Shown here: positions 48,925 to 58,878 of the stretch, in pieces
Numbering within the stretch: the stretch's first letter is position 1
Layout of the letters: each line of letters starts with the position of its first letter
Origin: Macrosoma leucophasiata
Taxonomy: Eukaryota > Arthropoda > Insecta > Lepidoptera > Hedylidae
Assembly: GCA_036365455.1 (NCBI GenBank)
Contig: JAWQUS010000022.1
Span: 1,364,001-1,428,000, forward strand
DNA length: 64,000 bases
Direction: 5' to 3'
Position numbers and translations under genes: made by a program
The notes under the pieces: model-generated
Database searches by the model: none
Seen by the model: the letters and a program-made list of their open reading frames with translations, nothing else
Told to the model about the DNA's origin: nothing

Positions 48925-49229
48925 CTAGCGGCCCGCCCCGGCTTCGCGCGGTGCAATGTTGCCTACCCTCTCCTATCCGTCTTAGCGTGATGATTATACA
49001 TAGATATAGCCTAAAGTCTTCCTCGATATCTTTTATAGTTTAGGCAGCGTACGCAAAATAAGTAACTTTTCTGGTTGATTTTTTACACCTTGTGTCTGAA
49101 AAACCCAAATATCTTACGGAACACTATTTTTTACAAAATAAAATATAGCCTATGTTACCCGTGGATAATGTAGCTTTCGAATAGTGAAAGAATTCTTAAA
49201 ATCGGTCCAGTAGTTATTGAGCCTATTCA
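48925..49229 (-). mobile_element. Helitron-like N', reverse
   Basis: CTAGCGGCCCGCCCCGGCTT, TTAGGCAGCGTACGCAAAAT, to CCAGTAGTTATTGAGCC. The opposite-strand relative is at 53527-54042. Confidence 0.5.
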
Positions 49230-49521
49230 TTAGAGTAGAGCTCCAGTGACGGAGCTCGCGGGCGTAGGCACCACCGCATTACCTAATTAATATACTTGCC
49301 GCTAAATGGTAGTGTTCAGCGCTATCGTGTTCCGGTCAGGTGGTAATGTACGGCCCTGTAATTTCCGGCACAGAGGCATAACACCTTAGGCCTCAGGAGT
49401 GGTAACGCATCTGCATTTTGATCGTGGTCTTTGTGTGGGTGTCTATAGGCTGCAGTCATCACTTAACATCAATGTGAACTGCATGCTTGTTTAACACTTC
49501 GATTACATAAAAAAAAAAAAA
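49230..49521 (+). mobile_element. SINE-A
   Basis: TAGAGTAGAGCTCCAGTGAC to CTTCGATTACAT plus poly-A, directly beside N'. Confidence 0.82.
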
Positions 49522-49565
49522 TTACAAACAAGCAAACAAAAAAATATTACTTCTTTATAATATTA

Positions 49566-49752
49566 CTAGCGGCCCGCCCCGGCTTCGCCCGCGCTGCTCT
49601 GCTCCTATTAGTCATAGCGTAATGTAAATGCTACCCTATCTCTCAAGTTGGATCGAACTGCACATGGTGTGCGAATTTTATTATAATCGGTTAAGTGGTT
49701 TAGGAGTCCATTGAGGACAAACATTGTGACACGATATTTATATTTTTTAAGA
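49566..49752 (-). mobile_element. Helitron-like N, reverse, complete
   Basis: CTAGCGGCCCGCCCCGGCTT, CATGGTGTGCGAATTTTATT, to ACACGATATTTATATTT. A TATAG-type microsatellite follows at 49753-49805 and repeat-Y sequence at about 49806-49900. Confidence 0.55.
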
Positions 49753-50108
49753 TATAGTATAGTATATAGTATGGTATGTGGTATAGTATATAGTATAGTA
49801 TAGATATATTCTCTAGATTATAAATATGTGTAAAAATTATGTTAGCATTATATGTCGACAAATAAAATAATTGTTCAGTGGGATCATAACCTACAACGGG
49901 CTGCTTGAGTATATTGAGCAATTTTGTGAGGGGATTCTAAAAATGTACAAATTCTAGTGAAAAATGTTTGTATAACCTCAATTGGCATGTCACGATGGCA
50001 AGGCCATTTTCTTGGTTCGTATTTAAAAAGCGGTCAAGTGCGTGTCGGGTTGCAAATCCAACTAGTACTTGGATAGTTTTTTTAGAGATATTTGATTGTG
50101 CTCTACGC

Positions 50109-50324
50109 CACAGTACAAATATGAACAGTATGGAAACTACGTACAAAACGTTCGAATCGGCACACTCACACAAACATGCGCATCGGCGAGTCCCGCGGTT
50201 GTCGCGGTGCTGCAGTAGCGAGTCACTCTCACCGCTAAGTGGCCTCGTTGATGCGCATGTTTGTTTGATTGTGTCATTGCAACGTTTTGTACGTAGTTTC
50301 CATACTGTTCATATTTGTACTGTG
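50109..50324. mobile_element. Foldback MITE-R, reference copy (216 bp)
   Basis: Arms of about 80 bp: CACAGTACAAATATGAACAG ... CACAAACATGCGCATCG and the reverse complement CGCATGTTTGTTTGATTG...CTGTTCATATTTGTACTGTG. Loop about 60 nt. Half a copy lies at 56575-56652, and copy 1 at 35057. Confidence 0.8.
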
Positions 50325-50440
50325 ACTGAGTGAGGGCTCGGTCGACCGGATATATGTAATAAGCGGCAACCCGGTGCGAGGCCACGCCCAGCCTTTCTGC
50401 CGGACCCTGAATACCGTGTCGTGTAATAACCTTTTTAGCA
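50325..50440 (-). repeat. Repeat S, partial
   Basis: GATATATGTAATAAGCGGCA, ACCCGGTGCGAGGCCACGCC and GCCGGACCCTGAATACCGTG, contiguous with MITE-R as at 45.3 kb. Confidence 0.55.
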
Positions 50441-50539
50441 CCGAAGCCACGCGATTTCGAATAACAGAACCTCTAAGCAAAACAAGTCACTACAAAAAAA
50501 AAATTGTGCAATTGTCATAATTATATATATTAAAATAAT

Positions 50540-50760
50540 GTTTGTACTATTTATTTTTCGCAATAACACACGCGAGTGAGCTTTAGAAATTAAAGAAAAA
50601 ACGGAAAGATTAATTTGACTTCGGGCAGGAATCGAACCTGCGACCTCAGGATAACCAGCCGCTTTACCACTAAGCTACCGAAGTCCCACACCGATGCGTT
50701 AAATTTTTCTTGCCGTTTTTTCTTTAATTTCTAAAAAATGTTATCGCAAAACTTTTAAAA
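50540..50760. mobile_element. Repeat G with inverted tails
   Basis: The left tail is reversed (TTTTTCGCAATAACACACGC, AATTAAAGAAAAAACGGAAA), followed by tRNA-like 50617-50685 (minus), then CACACCGATGCGTTAAA and a forward tail (CTTGCCGTTTTTTCTTTAAT, TTATCGCAAAAC). Tails therefore face outward on both ends. Confidence 0.65.
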
Positions 50761-50883
50761 GATGAAGAATTAATATTTTCTTCCATGTACCCTCCAAAAA
50801 GGAAGAAATATGTACGAATTATGGAATAATAGCGCCGAAGTTAAAAAAAAAAATGCGATAACATTTTAATAATTTATATAAAT

Positions 50884-51033
50884 GACAATTGTTTTATATT
50901 ATTTCGCATTAACACATGCTTGTGAAATATATTTTATTTTAAAGAAAAATGGAAAGAAAAATTTTGACTTCAGGCGAGACTCGAACTCGCGGCCTACTGG
51001 GAATCTAGTCCAGCCGCTCTTCCAATTGACCAA
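50884..51033 (-). mobile_element. Repeat F, reverse, internally deleted
   Basis: Tail CGCATTAACACATGCTTGTG, tRNA-like from 50966 broken at 51029, then ACCAACTATGCC of the linker, ending against a SINE-D fragment. Confidence 0.65.
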
Positions 51034-51081
51034 CTATGCCCCCCAAGAAGGGGAGAGACTCGTGCCCAGCAGTGGGACGTT
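51034..51081 (+). mobile_element. SINE-D 3' fragment
   Basis: CCCCAAGAAGGGGAGAGACT and CGTGCCCAGCAGTGGGACGT only. Confidence 0.6.
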
Positions 51082-51590
51082 TCAATGTTTGCAATTCATC
51101 ATTTCAGCCGAAAGACGTCCACTGCTGAACAAAGGCCTCCCCAAAGAATGTGACAACGAACGGTCCTGGGCCGCCCTCATCCAACGATTGCCCGCGACCT
51201 TCACCAGGTCGTCGGTCCACCTCGTGGGGGGCCTGCCTACGCTTCGTCTTCCGGCACGCGGTCGCCACTCTAGAACTCTTCTGCCCCAACGGCCGTCAGT
51301 TCTGCGAGCTATGTGCCCTGCCCACTGCCACTTGAGTTTCGATATACGGTGGGCTATGTCGGTTACTTTGGTTCTCATGCGGATCTCCTCGTTTCTGATT
51401 CGATCTCGCAGAGAAACTCCGAGCATAGCCCTCTCCATTGCTCTCTGAGTGACACAAGGTCACTCAGAGAGCAACACCTTCTTATGAGGCCCATAGTCAG
51501 CGACCACGTTTCAGTTCCGTATGTCATCACTGGCAACACACATTGGTCAAAGACCTTCTTCTTGGTCAAAGACCAAGTTGTTTGCATTTA
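51082..51590 (-). pseudogene. RTE-clade LINE, pol C-terminus, frameshifted
   Basis: Minus strand: TKKKVFDQCVLPVMTYGTET, WSLTMGLIRR, a disturbed stretch, then RAMLGVSLRDRIRNEEIRMR, KLKWQWAGHIARR, VGRPPTRWTDDLVKVAGNRW, and in a shifted frame GEAFVQQWTSFG at the stop. This order matches the end of lepidopteran RTE elements such as HmRTE-e01, named from memory. The disturbance at 51440-51477 is a local palindrome (TTGCTCTCTGAGTGAC / GTCACTCAGAGAGCAA). At least two frameshifts make it dead. Confidence 0.88.
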
Positions 51591-51867
51591 TTATGATGAT
51601 TCTATTCATGGAATATTTAAGGGTTTTTTTAGAACACAGTAATCATTCTACATGAATGACACTGAGACAAACAAAATAAGGTCATTTTTTGCTATTTTTT
51701 TGCCCCTAAAGACATCTTACTGACGTCAAAATCAATGTCATGCATGTCACAAATGACAGGTCGCGGTGTCAAATTTGATAAATCATAGTTAATTACTTGC
51801 TCAGTCATTACTAGCGGAATATCCTTTGACAAGGTTAAAAAAAATAGTAAACACGGTAGACGTATTT
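51591..51867. other. No feature recognised
   Basis: Short unassigned stretch between the RTE remnant and SINE-A'. Confidence 0.4.
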
Positions 51868-51985
51868 ACTGGTGGTAGAGATCCAGTGTAGGAGCTCGTG
51901 GGCGTAGGCACCACCGCATTACCTAATTTATCTGCGGCCAAATGGTAGTGTTCAGCACTATCGTGTTCCGGTTAGATGGTAATGT

Positions 51986-52926
51986 CTTTGATTATATACA
52001 CGTCTAGATGGAGCATCTAAGTTCATAAGCGTCCAAAAAAATATCAGTTAACTGTAGGCCCATAACTTTGTTCCGCTCGCTCAGTAGTGATACTGTCATT
52101 GTAACGTAAACACGTCCACGTCTATGCTTTCATTAAGACGATTTGCGCTATTAAAGTGTTCCGAAATAACAAAAGAAGAATGAAAACATCTAAAAACATT
52201 TCATATTATCGGTAACTACACATTCCATAGTCCTCAATGTATCCCAGAATTAAATCAACAATATTTAATTTTACGGCGCATTTGTACGATTCATTGAACG
52301 CCATGTTTACTGTGTTGCCAGTTTTTGATTTAAAATCTTCCCAAAGAAATATGAAGTTACAAAATAAAATCTATATAAAATATATGTTTAATATACCTAT
52401 ATTTATTTGAATAACATTATTTTAATAACCCCCGAAGGAAAAAGAGGGGTGTTCTAAGTTTGACGTGTGTATCTGTTTCTGGGTTTGTAAATTTCCAACT
52501 AGTGGATCAATTCCAGATTTTGATTTTGTTCTTAGAAATGTATTTATTTTTCGATAAAAGTAATTTACACTAAGAACAAATAACTAACAACGAATAACTT
52601 AAGCGAATACACGTACCAATATAAACAAAACATTAAAAAAAACTTAAAACGAATAACTAAAGCCACTGTGAGACGACCCGACGAATATCGTAATATTATT
52701 ATGTCACACATTATGAAAAATTGAACTCGATTTAAGATAACTTTCCCTATTTTTAGGGGAAAATGTCATAAGCAAGTAACATTTTCACCAGTTAAGTAGT
52801 GTGTGTAAAGCGAATAAAATATACATACTAGTGTGTGTTACACACACACAAGGATTTTCGAATTGGGACATTGTTTTTGCAGCGTTTGTAAGGCGACGCT
52901 CCATCTAGACGTGTATATAATCAAAG
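51986..52926. mobile_element. DNA transposon, 941 bp, perfect 29-bp TIRs and 8-bp target duplication
   Basis: Terminal repeats 51986-52014 and 52898-52926 are exact inverted copies (CTTTGATTATATACACGTCT...). The direct repeat GGTAATGT (51978-51985, 52927-52934) is SINE-A' sequence, so insertion is certain. Inside there is only AT-rich sequence, with CCCCCGAAGGAAAAAGAGGG (about 52429) recalling another lepidopteran repeat, and no long frame. An 8-bp duplication fits hAT, P or related groups. The ends do not start CAGGG/TAGGG as many hATs do, so the superfamily is open. Confidence 0.9.
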
Positions 52927-53248
52927 GGTAATGTATGGCCTGGTAATAACTTCCACAGGGACATTATAGCGTCCACTACATTAAGGCGCCAACTAGTTGA
53001 ATACAATGAAACCTCACAGTACTTGTCTAGTACGATAGATGGCGTGCATTCGAATTACATCGCCATTGCGAAGATTTCTCAAGAGTTGGCATATATACAA
53101 CTTCCCAACGTCAATTGTCGGGCCGCGGCCCGCAAGGCGCTACCACCTCGCCTGGACGGAAGATCCTCCCTTTTCGCCGGAGGAACACATCCACCCGTTC
53201 CTCCACAACATAAATAACAACTTAGGCCTAAGGAGTGGCAACGCATCT

Positions 53249-53338
53249 GCATTTTGTTTGACCTCTGGTTTTTGTGTGGATGTCTATAGGCTCTGCATTT
53301 TGTTTGACCTCTGGTTTTTGTGTGGATGTCTATAGGCT
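53249..53338 (+). repeat. 45-bp tandem duplication in SINE-A'
   Basis: CTGCATTTTGTTTGACCTCT ... GATGTCTATAGGCT occurs twice back to back, identical. Confidence 0.85.
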
Positions 53339-53526
53339 GCAGTCGTCAATGTAAGCTGCATAGTTGTTTGCCACCACAGATCACCTAATATGTGTTTGCC
53401 ACCATTCTTACATAAAAAAAAATCCTAGTACTTAAAGTCTCGCGTTTACATTGAATACAAAAAAAAATTGTCTAAAATTTTTTCGCTTTCTGTATGTAGC
53501 TTTTTTACATTAATTTGTTTGATCTA

Positions 53527-54042
53527 AACTAATATTATAAAGAGATCGAATGCCACTCGGAGGTTTGTTTTGAATAGGCTCAATAACTACTGGACCGATT
53601 TTAAAATTTCTTTCACTATTCGAAAGCTACATTATCCACGGGTAACATAGGCTATATTTTATTTTGAAAAAAATAGGGTTCCGTAAGATATTTGGGTTTT
53701 TCAGACACAAGGTGTAAAAAATAAACCAGAAAAGTTACTTATTTTGCGTACGCTGCCTAAACTATAAAAGATATCGTCACTATTCGAAAGCTACATTATC
53801 CACGGGTAACATAGGCTATATTTTATTTAGGAAAAAATAGGGTTCCGTAAGATATTTGGGTTTTTCAGACACAAGGTGTAAAAAATCAACCAGAAAAGTT
53901 ACTTATTTTGCGTACGCTGCCTAAACTATAAAAGATTTAGAGGAAGAATTTAGGCTATATCTATGTATAATCATCACGCTAAGACGAATAGGAGAGGGTA
54001 GAGGCAACATTGCACCGCGCGAAGCCGGGGCGGGCCGCAAGT
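53527..54042 (+). mobile_element. Helitron-like N' with internal 164-bp tandem duplication
   Basis: From TAATATTATAAAGAGATCG to GAAGCCGGGGCGGGCCGC. The segment TCACTATTCGAAAGCTACAT ... ACTATAAAAGAT is present twice (53613-53776 and 53777-53940), while the copy at 48925-49229 has it once. Confidence 0.6.
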
Positions 54043-54078
54043 ATAATAATAAAAAACGTACTAACTCAAGGGATCGTG

Positions 54079-54338
54079 TATCTATCTATATATAAAAATC
54101 AATTGCTGCTCGTTAGTCTCGCTAAAACTCGAGAATGGCTGGACCGATTTGGCTTAATTTGGTTTGAATGATTTTTGGAAGTCCAGGGAAGGTTTAAAAG
54201 GTGAGAAAATATAAAGAAATTGAAGGGAAATAGTAAAAACCACAATTTCATTTTCCCATGCAAGTAGTCCGTTTTTATCAAACCTTATAGACACATTATT
54301 TAATTGCGAGGCAATACGAAGTTTACCGGGACAGCTAG
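54079..54338 (+). mobile_element. Helitron-like M, complete
   Basis: TCTATCTATATATAAAAATC to AGTTTACCGGGACAGCTAG, followed by T. Confidence 0.55.
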
Positions 54339-54340
54339 TC

Positions 54341-54824
54341 TGAAATAAATTGATTGTTTGTTCGATTGAATGAATAATGTCACAGGATTAAAAAAAAACA
54401 TGTTTTGTATATTACAACTTTTTTAGGTAACGAAAAAAAAACACGTAATATTTTTTTTTTAATTCCCAAATGCAAAATAGTGAAATTTCAAACCGACAAA
54501 CGAGAGAGCCAAAATTAATTGCAATCAGAAATTACAGTTAGTTACATTAACGTAGTATCGCATCAATCGTTTTGTAGAACATATGTACGACACAGAACAA
54601 TTAATAACATTGTTGCATTAAGATAATAAGGCCTCCCGTTGATCGCGGATTGTTTTGAAAGCGAGAAAGAAAGGGAAATTAAAACAACCGTAAACAATGT
54701 TCATTTTTAGGTTAGGATTTTTGATTTCTCTTTTTTTTTCTCCTTTTATGGCAAATGTATTTATAAATACTTCATGCCAATGACAAGTAAGCCGCATTTA
54801 TTTTGTTTTCCTTTTTTTTTTAAA
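54341..54824. other. No feature recognised
   Basis: AT-rich; no repeat boundary or motif supported. Confidence 0.4.
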
Positions 54825-54914
54825 TATTTGGCATCGCTGTAGCCTGTAACGCTTATTGCCAGTGTCAAGTAAAACGATATTTTGTAGGTATTCGTAATAA
54901 AGGTAGGTACCTTT

Positions 54915-55290
54915 CGGAAGCGCGCATGGCCCGGCGGCTGGTGTAGATCGAAGGCGATCTACTCGGTTAAGCACTACGGGCGCGGTCGGGTAGTGTGATG
55001 GGTGACCGCTAGTGGAAAATTAAACGCGCGTTCCCGTGCTTCGGCGGTCACGGTAAAGCCGTCGGTCCCGGTTGCTATCGGTAGATAGCAGTCGTTAACC
55101 TTGTCGGAGGCCTTATGGGCGGTTTGAAAACATCCGACGGCGGGTTGGCCACTAACCCACCCACCTTCACCAATCCGCATTGAAGAAGCGTGGAGTAAGC
55201 TCCAGGCCACCCCCAAAAAAAGGGAAGAGACTCGTGTCCAGCAGTGGGACGTGGGTGGGTGGGTTGCCATTATTTGTTATTATTTACGTT
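54915..55290 (+). mobile_element. SINE-D (5S rRNA-derived), complete
   Basis: Head CGGAAGCGCGCATGGCCCGG. 5S-like block 54949-55012 with GATCTACTCGGTTAAGCACT, ACGGGCGCGGTCGGG and GTGATGGGTGACCGCTAGTG, the clearest 5S match in the window. RTE-like end CAGCAGTGGGACGTGGGTGG and GCCATTATTTG tail. Confidence 0.85.
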
Positions 55291-55484
55291 TCCGAACTCC
55301 GCTGCACGCAGCAGTGCTATCGCACCACTACTGGTCTCCATATTTATAATCTTTATAAGTTTATATGAGATTACGTTCCGAGCCACGCGACAATGTACCT
55401 ACGAGTAACGCAATAGAAAATCGAGAAATATGGTGCTGCGGCAGCACTATTGCTTGCAGCGTAAAAGTCAGAAAAAGTCAGTTT

Positions 55485-55775
55485 TACTGGTGGTAGAGTT
55501 CCAGTGACGGAGCTCGCGGGCGTAGGCACCACCGCATTACCTAATATACTTGCCGCTAAATGGTAGTGTTCAGCACTATCGTGTTCCGGTCAGGTGGTAA
55601 TGTATGGCCCTGTAATTTCAGGCACAGAGGCATATCACCTAATGCCTCAGGAGTGGCAGCGCATCTGCATTTTGACCTCTGGTCATTGTGTGGGTGTCTA
55701 TAGGCTGCAGTCATCACTTAACATCAATGTGAACTGCATGATTGTTTGCCACTTTTATTACATAAAAAAAAAAAA
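55485..55775 (+). mobile_element. SINE-A, full-length
   Basis: ACTGGTGGTAGAGTTCCAGT to CTTTTATTACAT plus poly-A, inside repeat B. Confidence 0.85.
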
Positions 55776-55856
55776 GCAGTCAGTCAGTCACTTATTGATT
55801 ATGTCAGTCAAGTGAGTCACAGTCAGTAAAGCGTATTTGAGCAAAGCGATGGCTAC

Positions 55857-56163
55857 GTAACTTCACGCCTGCAATCCCCGAAGGGGTAGGCAGAGGTAAA
55901 TGCATGCATTCAAGCATACATGCAAACACTCACGATTCGCCGGTTACGTTTTGGCCCATGTAATACGTGGCGAGCCTGTTGCCATCTCCGGGCACATTAA
56001 CAAACTCCGAGGTACTAGGTGACTTCCAGAAAATGGAAAATTCCCAATAGAAACGTAGATAAAGGACTTTACACCATTATGTCTGATAACCCTACCCGGG
56101 AATCGAACCCAGGACCGCAACGTAGTAGTAGTGACCTGCGAACACTAAGCTACCAAGGCATTT
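55857..56163 (-). mobile_element. SINE-H, reverse, full-length
   Basis: CTTCACGCCTGCAATCCCCG to GGGAATCGAACCCAGGACCG and CTACCAAGGCA. Confidence 0.82.
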
Positions 56164-56574
56164 ATAAAAAAAAAACGTAATATATTTATACTTTATACGT
56201 CTGCCTATCTCTGAGTGGAATACAGTCACGAAGTTACATTCTGGAATCGTTTTATAAATTATAACATTAAGTCTAATTAGCCCATTTAATCTTTGAACTT
56301 TAGTTTACACTTCTTACGTTAATCAATCAATATTCTTATTTGGCAAAACATGGTTAATTACTGATTGAAAAAAAAAAACAAAAAAAAAAACCAGCTTATT
56401 CCTCCATACATACGCAAATACAGATATACAAAAAGTTATTTTAAAAAGTTGGGTAGGTACTATTAAATTAATATCTGTAGTTTAAAATAAGATCTCAACT
56501 ACTAACTACTGACTAAGTCGATTACGATGCAGTATAACTAACGTGACCATACGTCCCGTTTTGAACGGGACAGT
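56164..56574. other. No feature recognised
   Basis: AT-rich and unassigned. CCATACGTCCCGTTTTGAAC at about 56547 resembles part of other insect repeats but is not called. Confidence 0.4.
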
Positions 56575-56652
56575 CCCGTCTGCGCATGTTTGTGTGAGTG
56601 TGCCGTTTTGAACGTTTTGTATGTAGTTTCCGTACTGTTCATATTTGTACTG
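56575..56652. mobile_element. MITE-R, one arm
   Basis: TCTGCGCATGTTTGTGTGAG to CTGTTCATATTTGTACTGTG. Confidence 0.65.
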
Positions 56653-56897
56653 TGTGTAGTAAGCGCGTTAGGCTGATCGGGCCGCTCCGGTCGCCCTTAT
56701 TAGGGACCCTAAATGTTATTACACTACCCTGACCCTTGCTATCGTACCCTGAATACCGTGCCGTGTAATATGTCCATCAGGCTGAACGGGCCACTCCGGT
56801 CGCTCTAATTAGGGACCCTAACTCCCTAAATGTTATTACACTACCCTGACCCTTGCTATCGGACCCTGAATACCGTGTCGTGTAATAACCTTTTAAG
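56653..56897 (+). repeat. Repeat S, imperfect tandem pair
   Basis: CCGCTCCGGTCGCCCTTATT, GACCCTAAATGTTATTACAC, CCTTGCTATCGTACCCTGAA is followed about 110 bp later by the same order with an added AACTCCCTAAATG. Gives the empty site of the repeat-F insertion at 44812. Confidence 0.65.
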
Positions 56898-56904
56898 TAT
56901 AGCC

Positions 56905-57125
56905 ACACCGCGGACACTCCGCCAAAATTCCATATAAACGCTTAATTTGGTCTCTATTACATTGACATCAATCAGTGACGTGTATTTACACGTGCACCTG
57001 TGTGCGTAGCAAGTAGAAAATACCAACCGTCGCCCATAAGAGGGGAGGTGGTTGGGTGATGCGGGGAAATTGTGCGGGACGTCGAAGTGTCCATTTTATA
57101 CGTATTATTATTACATATTCTCTGG
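56905..57125 (+). repeat. Repeat K, copy 4
   Basis: CACACCGCGGACACTCCGCC to ATTACATATTCTCTGG. Confidence 0.65.
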
Positions 57126-57218
57126 TATAGCGTACCTAACATGTCCTTTGTAATCTTGAGAAAGAATAATCTGACCCCACCTACCACTAGTGGAAGAATC
57201 ATTCATCATCATCATCAT

Positions 57219-57560
57219 ATCAGCCATTGGACGTCCACTGCTGAACATAGGCCTCCCCCAATGACCTCCATGCCGACCGATCGGAAGCGACGTGCATCCA
57301 GCGGGTACCTGCAGCCTTGACTAAGTCGTCGGCCCTTGCAGGCATCTTGCAGGTGGACGCCCTACGCGCTTGCCGATACGTGGTCTCCACTCGAGAACCT
57401 TTCTGCCCCAGCGGCTATCGGTTCTCCGAGCTATGTGCCCTGCCCATTGCCACTTCAGCTTGGAGATCTGCTGCTATGTCAGCGACGTTCGTTCGCCTAC
57501 GGATCTCCTCATTTTTGATTCGATCCAGTAGGGAAACGTCGAGCATAGCCCTTTCCATTC
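57219..57560 (-). pseudogene. RTE-clade LINE, pol C-terminus with (TGA)n tail
   Basis: Minus strand: MERAMLDVSLLDRIKNEEIR, then a shift, ISKLKWQWAGHIARRTDSRW, VLEWRPRIGKRVGRPPARC, another shift, DDLVKAAGTRWMHVASDRS, and GEAYVQQWTSNG with a stop, followed by a (GAT)n/(TGA)n tail. Two frameshifts and a stop make it non-functional. The trinucleotide tail is usual for RTE elements. Confidence 0.88.
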
Positions 57561-57714
57561 CAGCCCTTCCCAATCATTGACCTATATGTAATAAAGTACT
57601 AGACTGGACATTCCCCTTGATGGCATGGTTCCAGTTTTTGGCACACAATTACCTGCACTTAGCCATAGTAGGTAACATGACAGCTGACGTGAAAACCTCA
57701 TACAGGGGAAGCTG

Positions 57715-58095
57715 GAAGGATGCGTGTGGTGCTCTTATTTTATTTCATTTTCTTGGTGTTTTTTGAGTTATTTCAATAAAGTTGGTGGCATTTTGTTTGA
57801 TATAGGCTTATTACAGTGCTCGTGTATAGTGAAATAGAATAACAGTGCCAAAACACGTTCTTTCGGGTTGCCTCCAAAACTTCACTGTTAATGTGCTGGT
57901 AAAGTAGCCATCGCTTTACTCGAATCGCAGATTTATTATCTCGAATAACTGTGACTCTGACTGACGGACTGATAAATTAATTGACTGACTCTGACTTTTA
58001 CGCTGCTTATTACGAATACGAAATATCGTTTTACTTGACACTGGCAATATGCACAACAAGCGATGTCAATAAATTTAAAAAAAAACGTCATACAA
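57715..58095 (+). mobile_element. Repeat B, forward, near full-length
   Basis: GATGCGTGTGGTGCTCTTAT to AGCGATGTCAATAAATTT plus poly-A. One of the least disturbed B copies. Confidence 0.8.
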
Positions 58096-58159
58096 GTATC
58101 CGTCAAATCCATTTAAAAACGGAACCGTCTGTTTGTTCCCGGTGTCTTATGTCGGTTTC

Positions 58160-58670
58160 AATGTAAGGGCCTGTAATTTCAGGCACAGAGGCATAACACC
58201 TTTGGCCTTAGGAGTGTTAACGCATCTGCATTTTGACCTTGTTCTTTGTGTGAGTGTCTATAGCAGTGATTCCCAAAGTGGTCTATATCGACCCCTGGGG
58301 GTCTATGATAAACTAAAAGGGGTCTGCGTCAGCGTAAAAAAAAATTGGGGGTCCATGAAATGAAAATGGGGGTCCACGATAATGGATCTCAACACATACA
58401 CTGATAGTACCAATTTACTTACATCATGCCAGTGATTCCCAAAGTGGTCCATGGGAGACTCGATGGGGGTCTACGTAGGCGTGAATAAATAATGCAAATA
58501 TGGGAATGTGATATAAATGTAGCAAGGACGGGGGTCCACATAAACCAGAAAAAATTGTAAAGGGTCTACAAGAAAAAATAGTTTGGGAACCTCAGGTCTA
58601 TAGACTGCCGTCATCACTTAACATCACTGTGAATAGCATGCTTGTTTGCCACTTTCTAATATCATAATAA
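58160..58670 (+). mobile_element. SINE-A, 5'-truncated, split by a hAT-like MITE
   Basis: TTTCAATGTAAGGGCCTGTA to GTGAGTGTCTATAG, then GTCTATAGACTGCCGTCATC to GCCACTTTCTAATATC. Confidence 0.75.
58264..58595. mobile_element. hAT-like MITE, 332 bp, 8-bp target duplication
   Basis: Ends CAGTGATTCCCAAAGTGG and (reversed) CTGAGGTTCCCAAACTATT are imperfect inverted repeats. The exact 8-bp repeat GTCTATAG (58256-58263, 58596-58603) flanks it. A second CAGTGATTCCCAAAGTGGTC start lies inside at about 58430, so it may be two elements in tandem. An 8-bp duplication and CAG(t/g)G..CCCAAA ends are typical of hAT elements. Confidence 0.85.
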
Positions 58671-58694
58671 TATCATAAGCTCGGTCTGAAACAA

Positions 58695-58878
58695 CTTTTT
58701 TTTATGTAATAAAAGTGGCAAACGAGCATGCAGTTCACATTGATGTTCAGTGATGACTGCAGCCTATAGACACCCACACAATGACCAGAGGTCAAAATGC
58801 AGATGCGCTGCCGCTCCTGAGGCATTAGATGTTATGCCTACGCCCGCGAGCTCCGTCACTGGAGCTCTACCGCCAGTC
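58695..58878 (-). mobile_element. SINE-A, reverse, with internal deletion
   Basis: Poly-T, AAAAGTGGCAAACGAGCATG; jumps from GATGTTATGCC to TACGCCCGCGAGCTCC; ends CTACCGCCAGT. Confidence 0.8.

Larger units (their letters stand above)
51868..53418 (+). mobile_element. SINE-A' subfamily, split
   Basis: 5' part 51868-51985 (GGTAGAGATCCAGTGTAGGA, ATCTGCGGCCAAATGGTAG); middle 52935-52984 (GCCTGGTAATAACTTCCACA); 3' part from about 53219 (TAGGCCTAAGGAGTGGCAAC) to TTACATAAAAAAAA. Broken by a 941-bp DNA transposon and by an unidentified 230-bp piece at 52985-53218. Confidence 0.7.
54825..55856 (-). mobile_element. Repeat B, reverse, broken by SINE-D and SINE-A
   Basis: Poly-T, TTGGCATCGCTGTAGCCTG, TTGCCAGTGTCAAGTAAAAC, ATTCGTAATAAAGG, then SINE-D; later GCAGCGTAAAAGTCAG, then SINE-A; then the GTCAGTCAGTCAC region and AAAGCGATGGCTAC, where SINE-H begins. 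The stretch 55291-55440 is unassigned. Confidence 0.65.
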
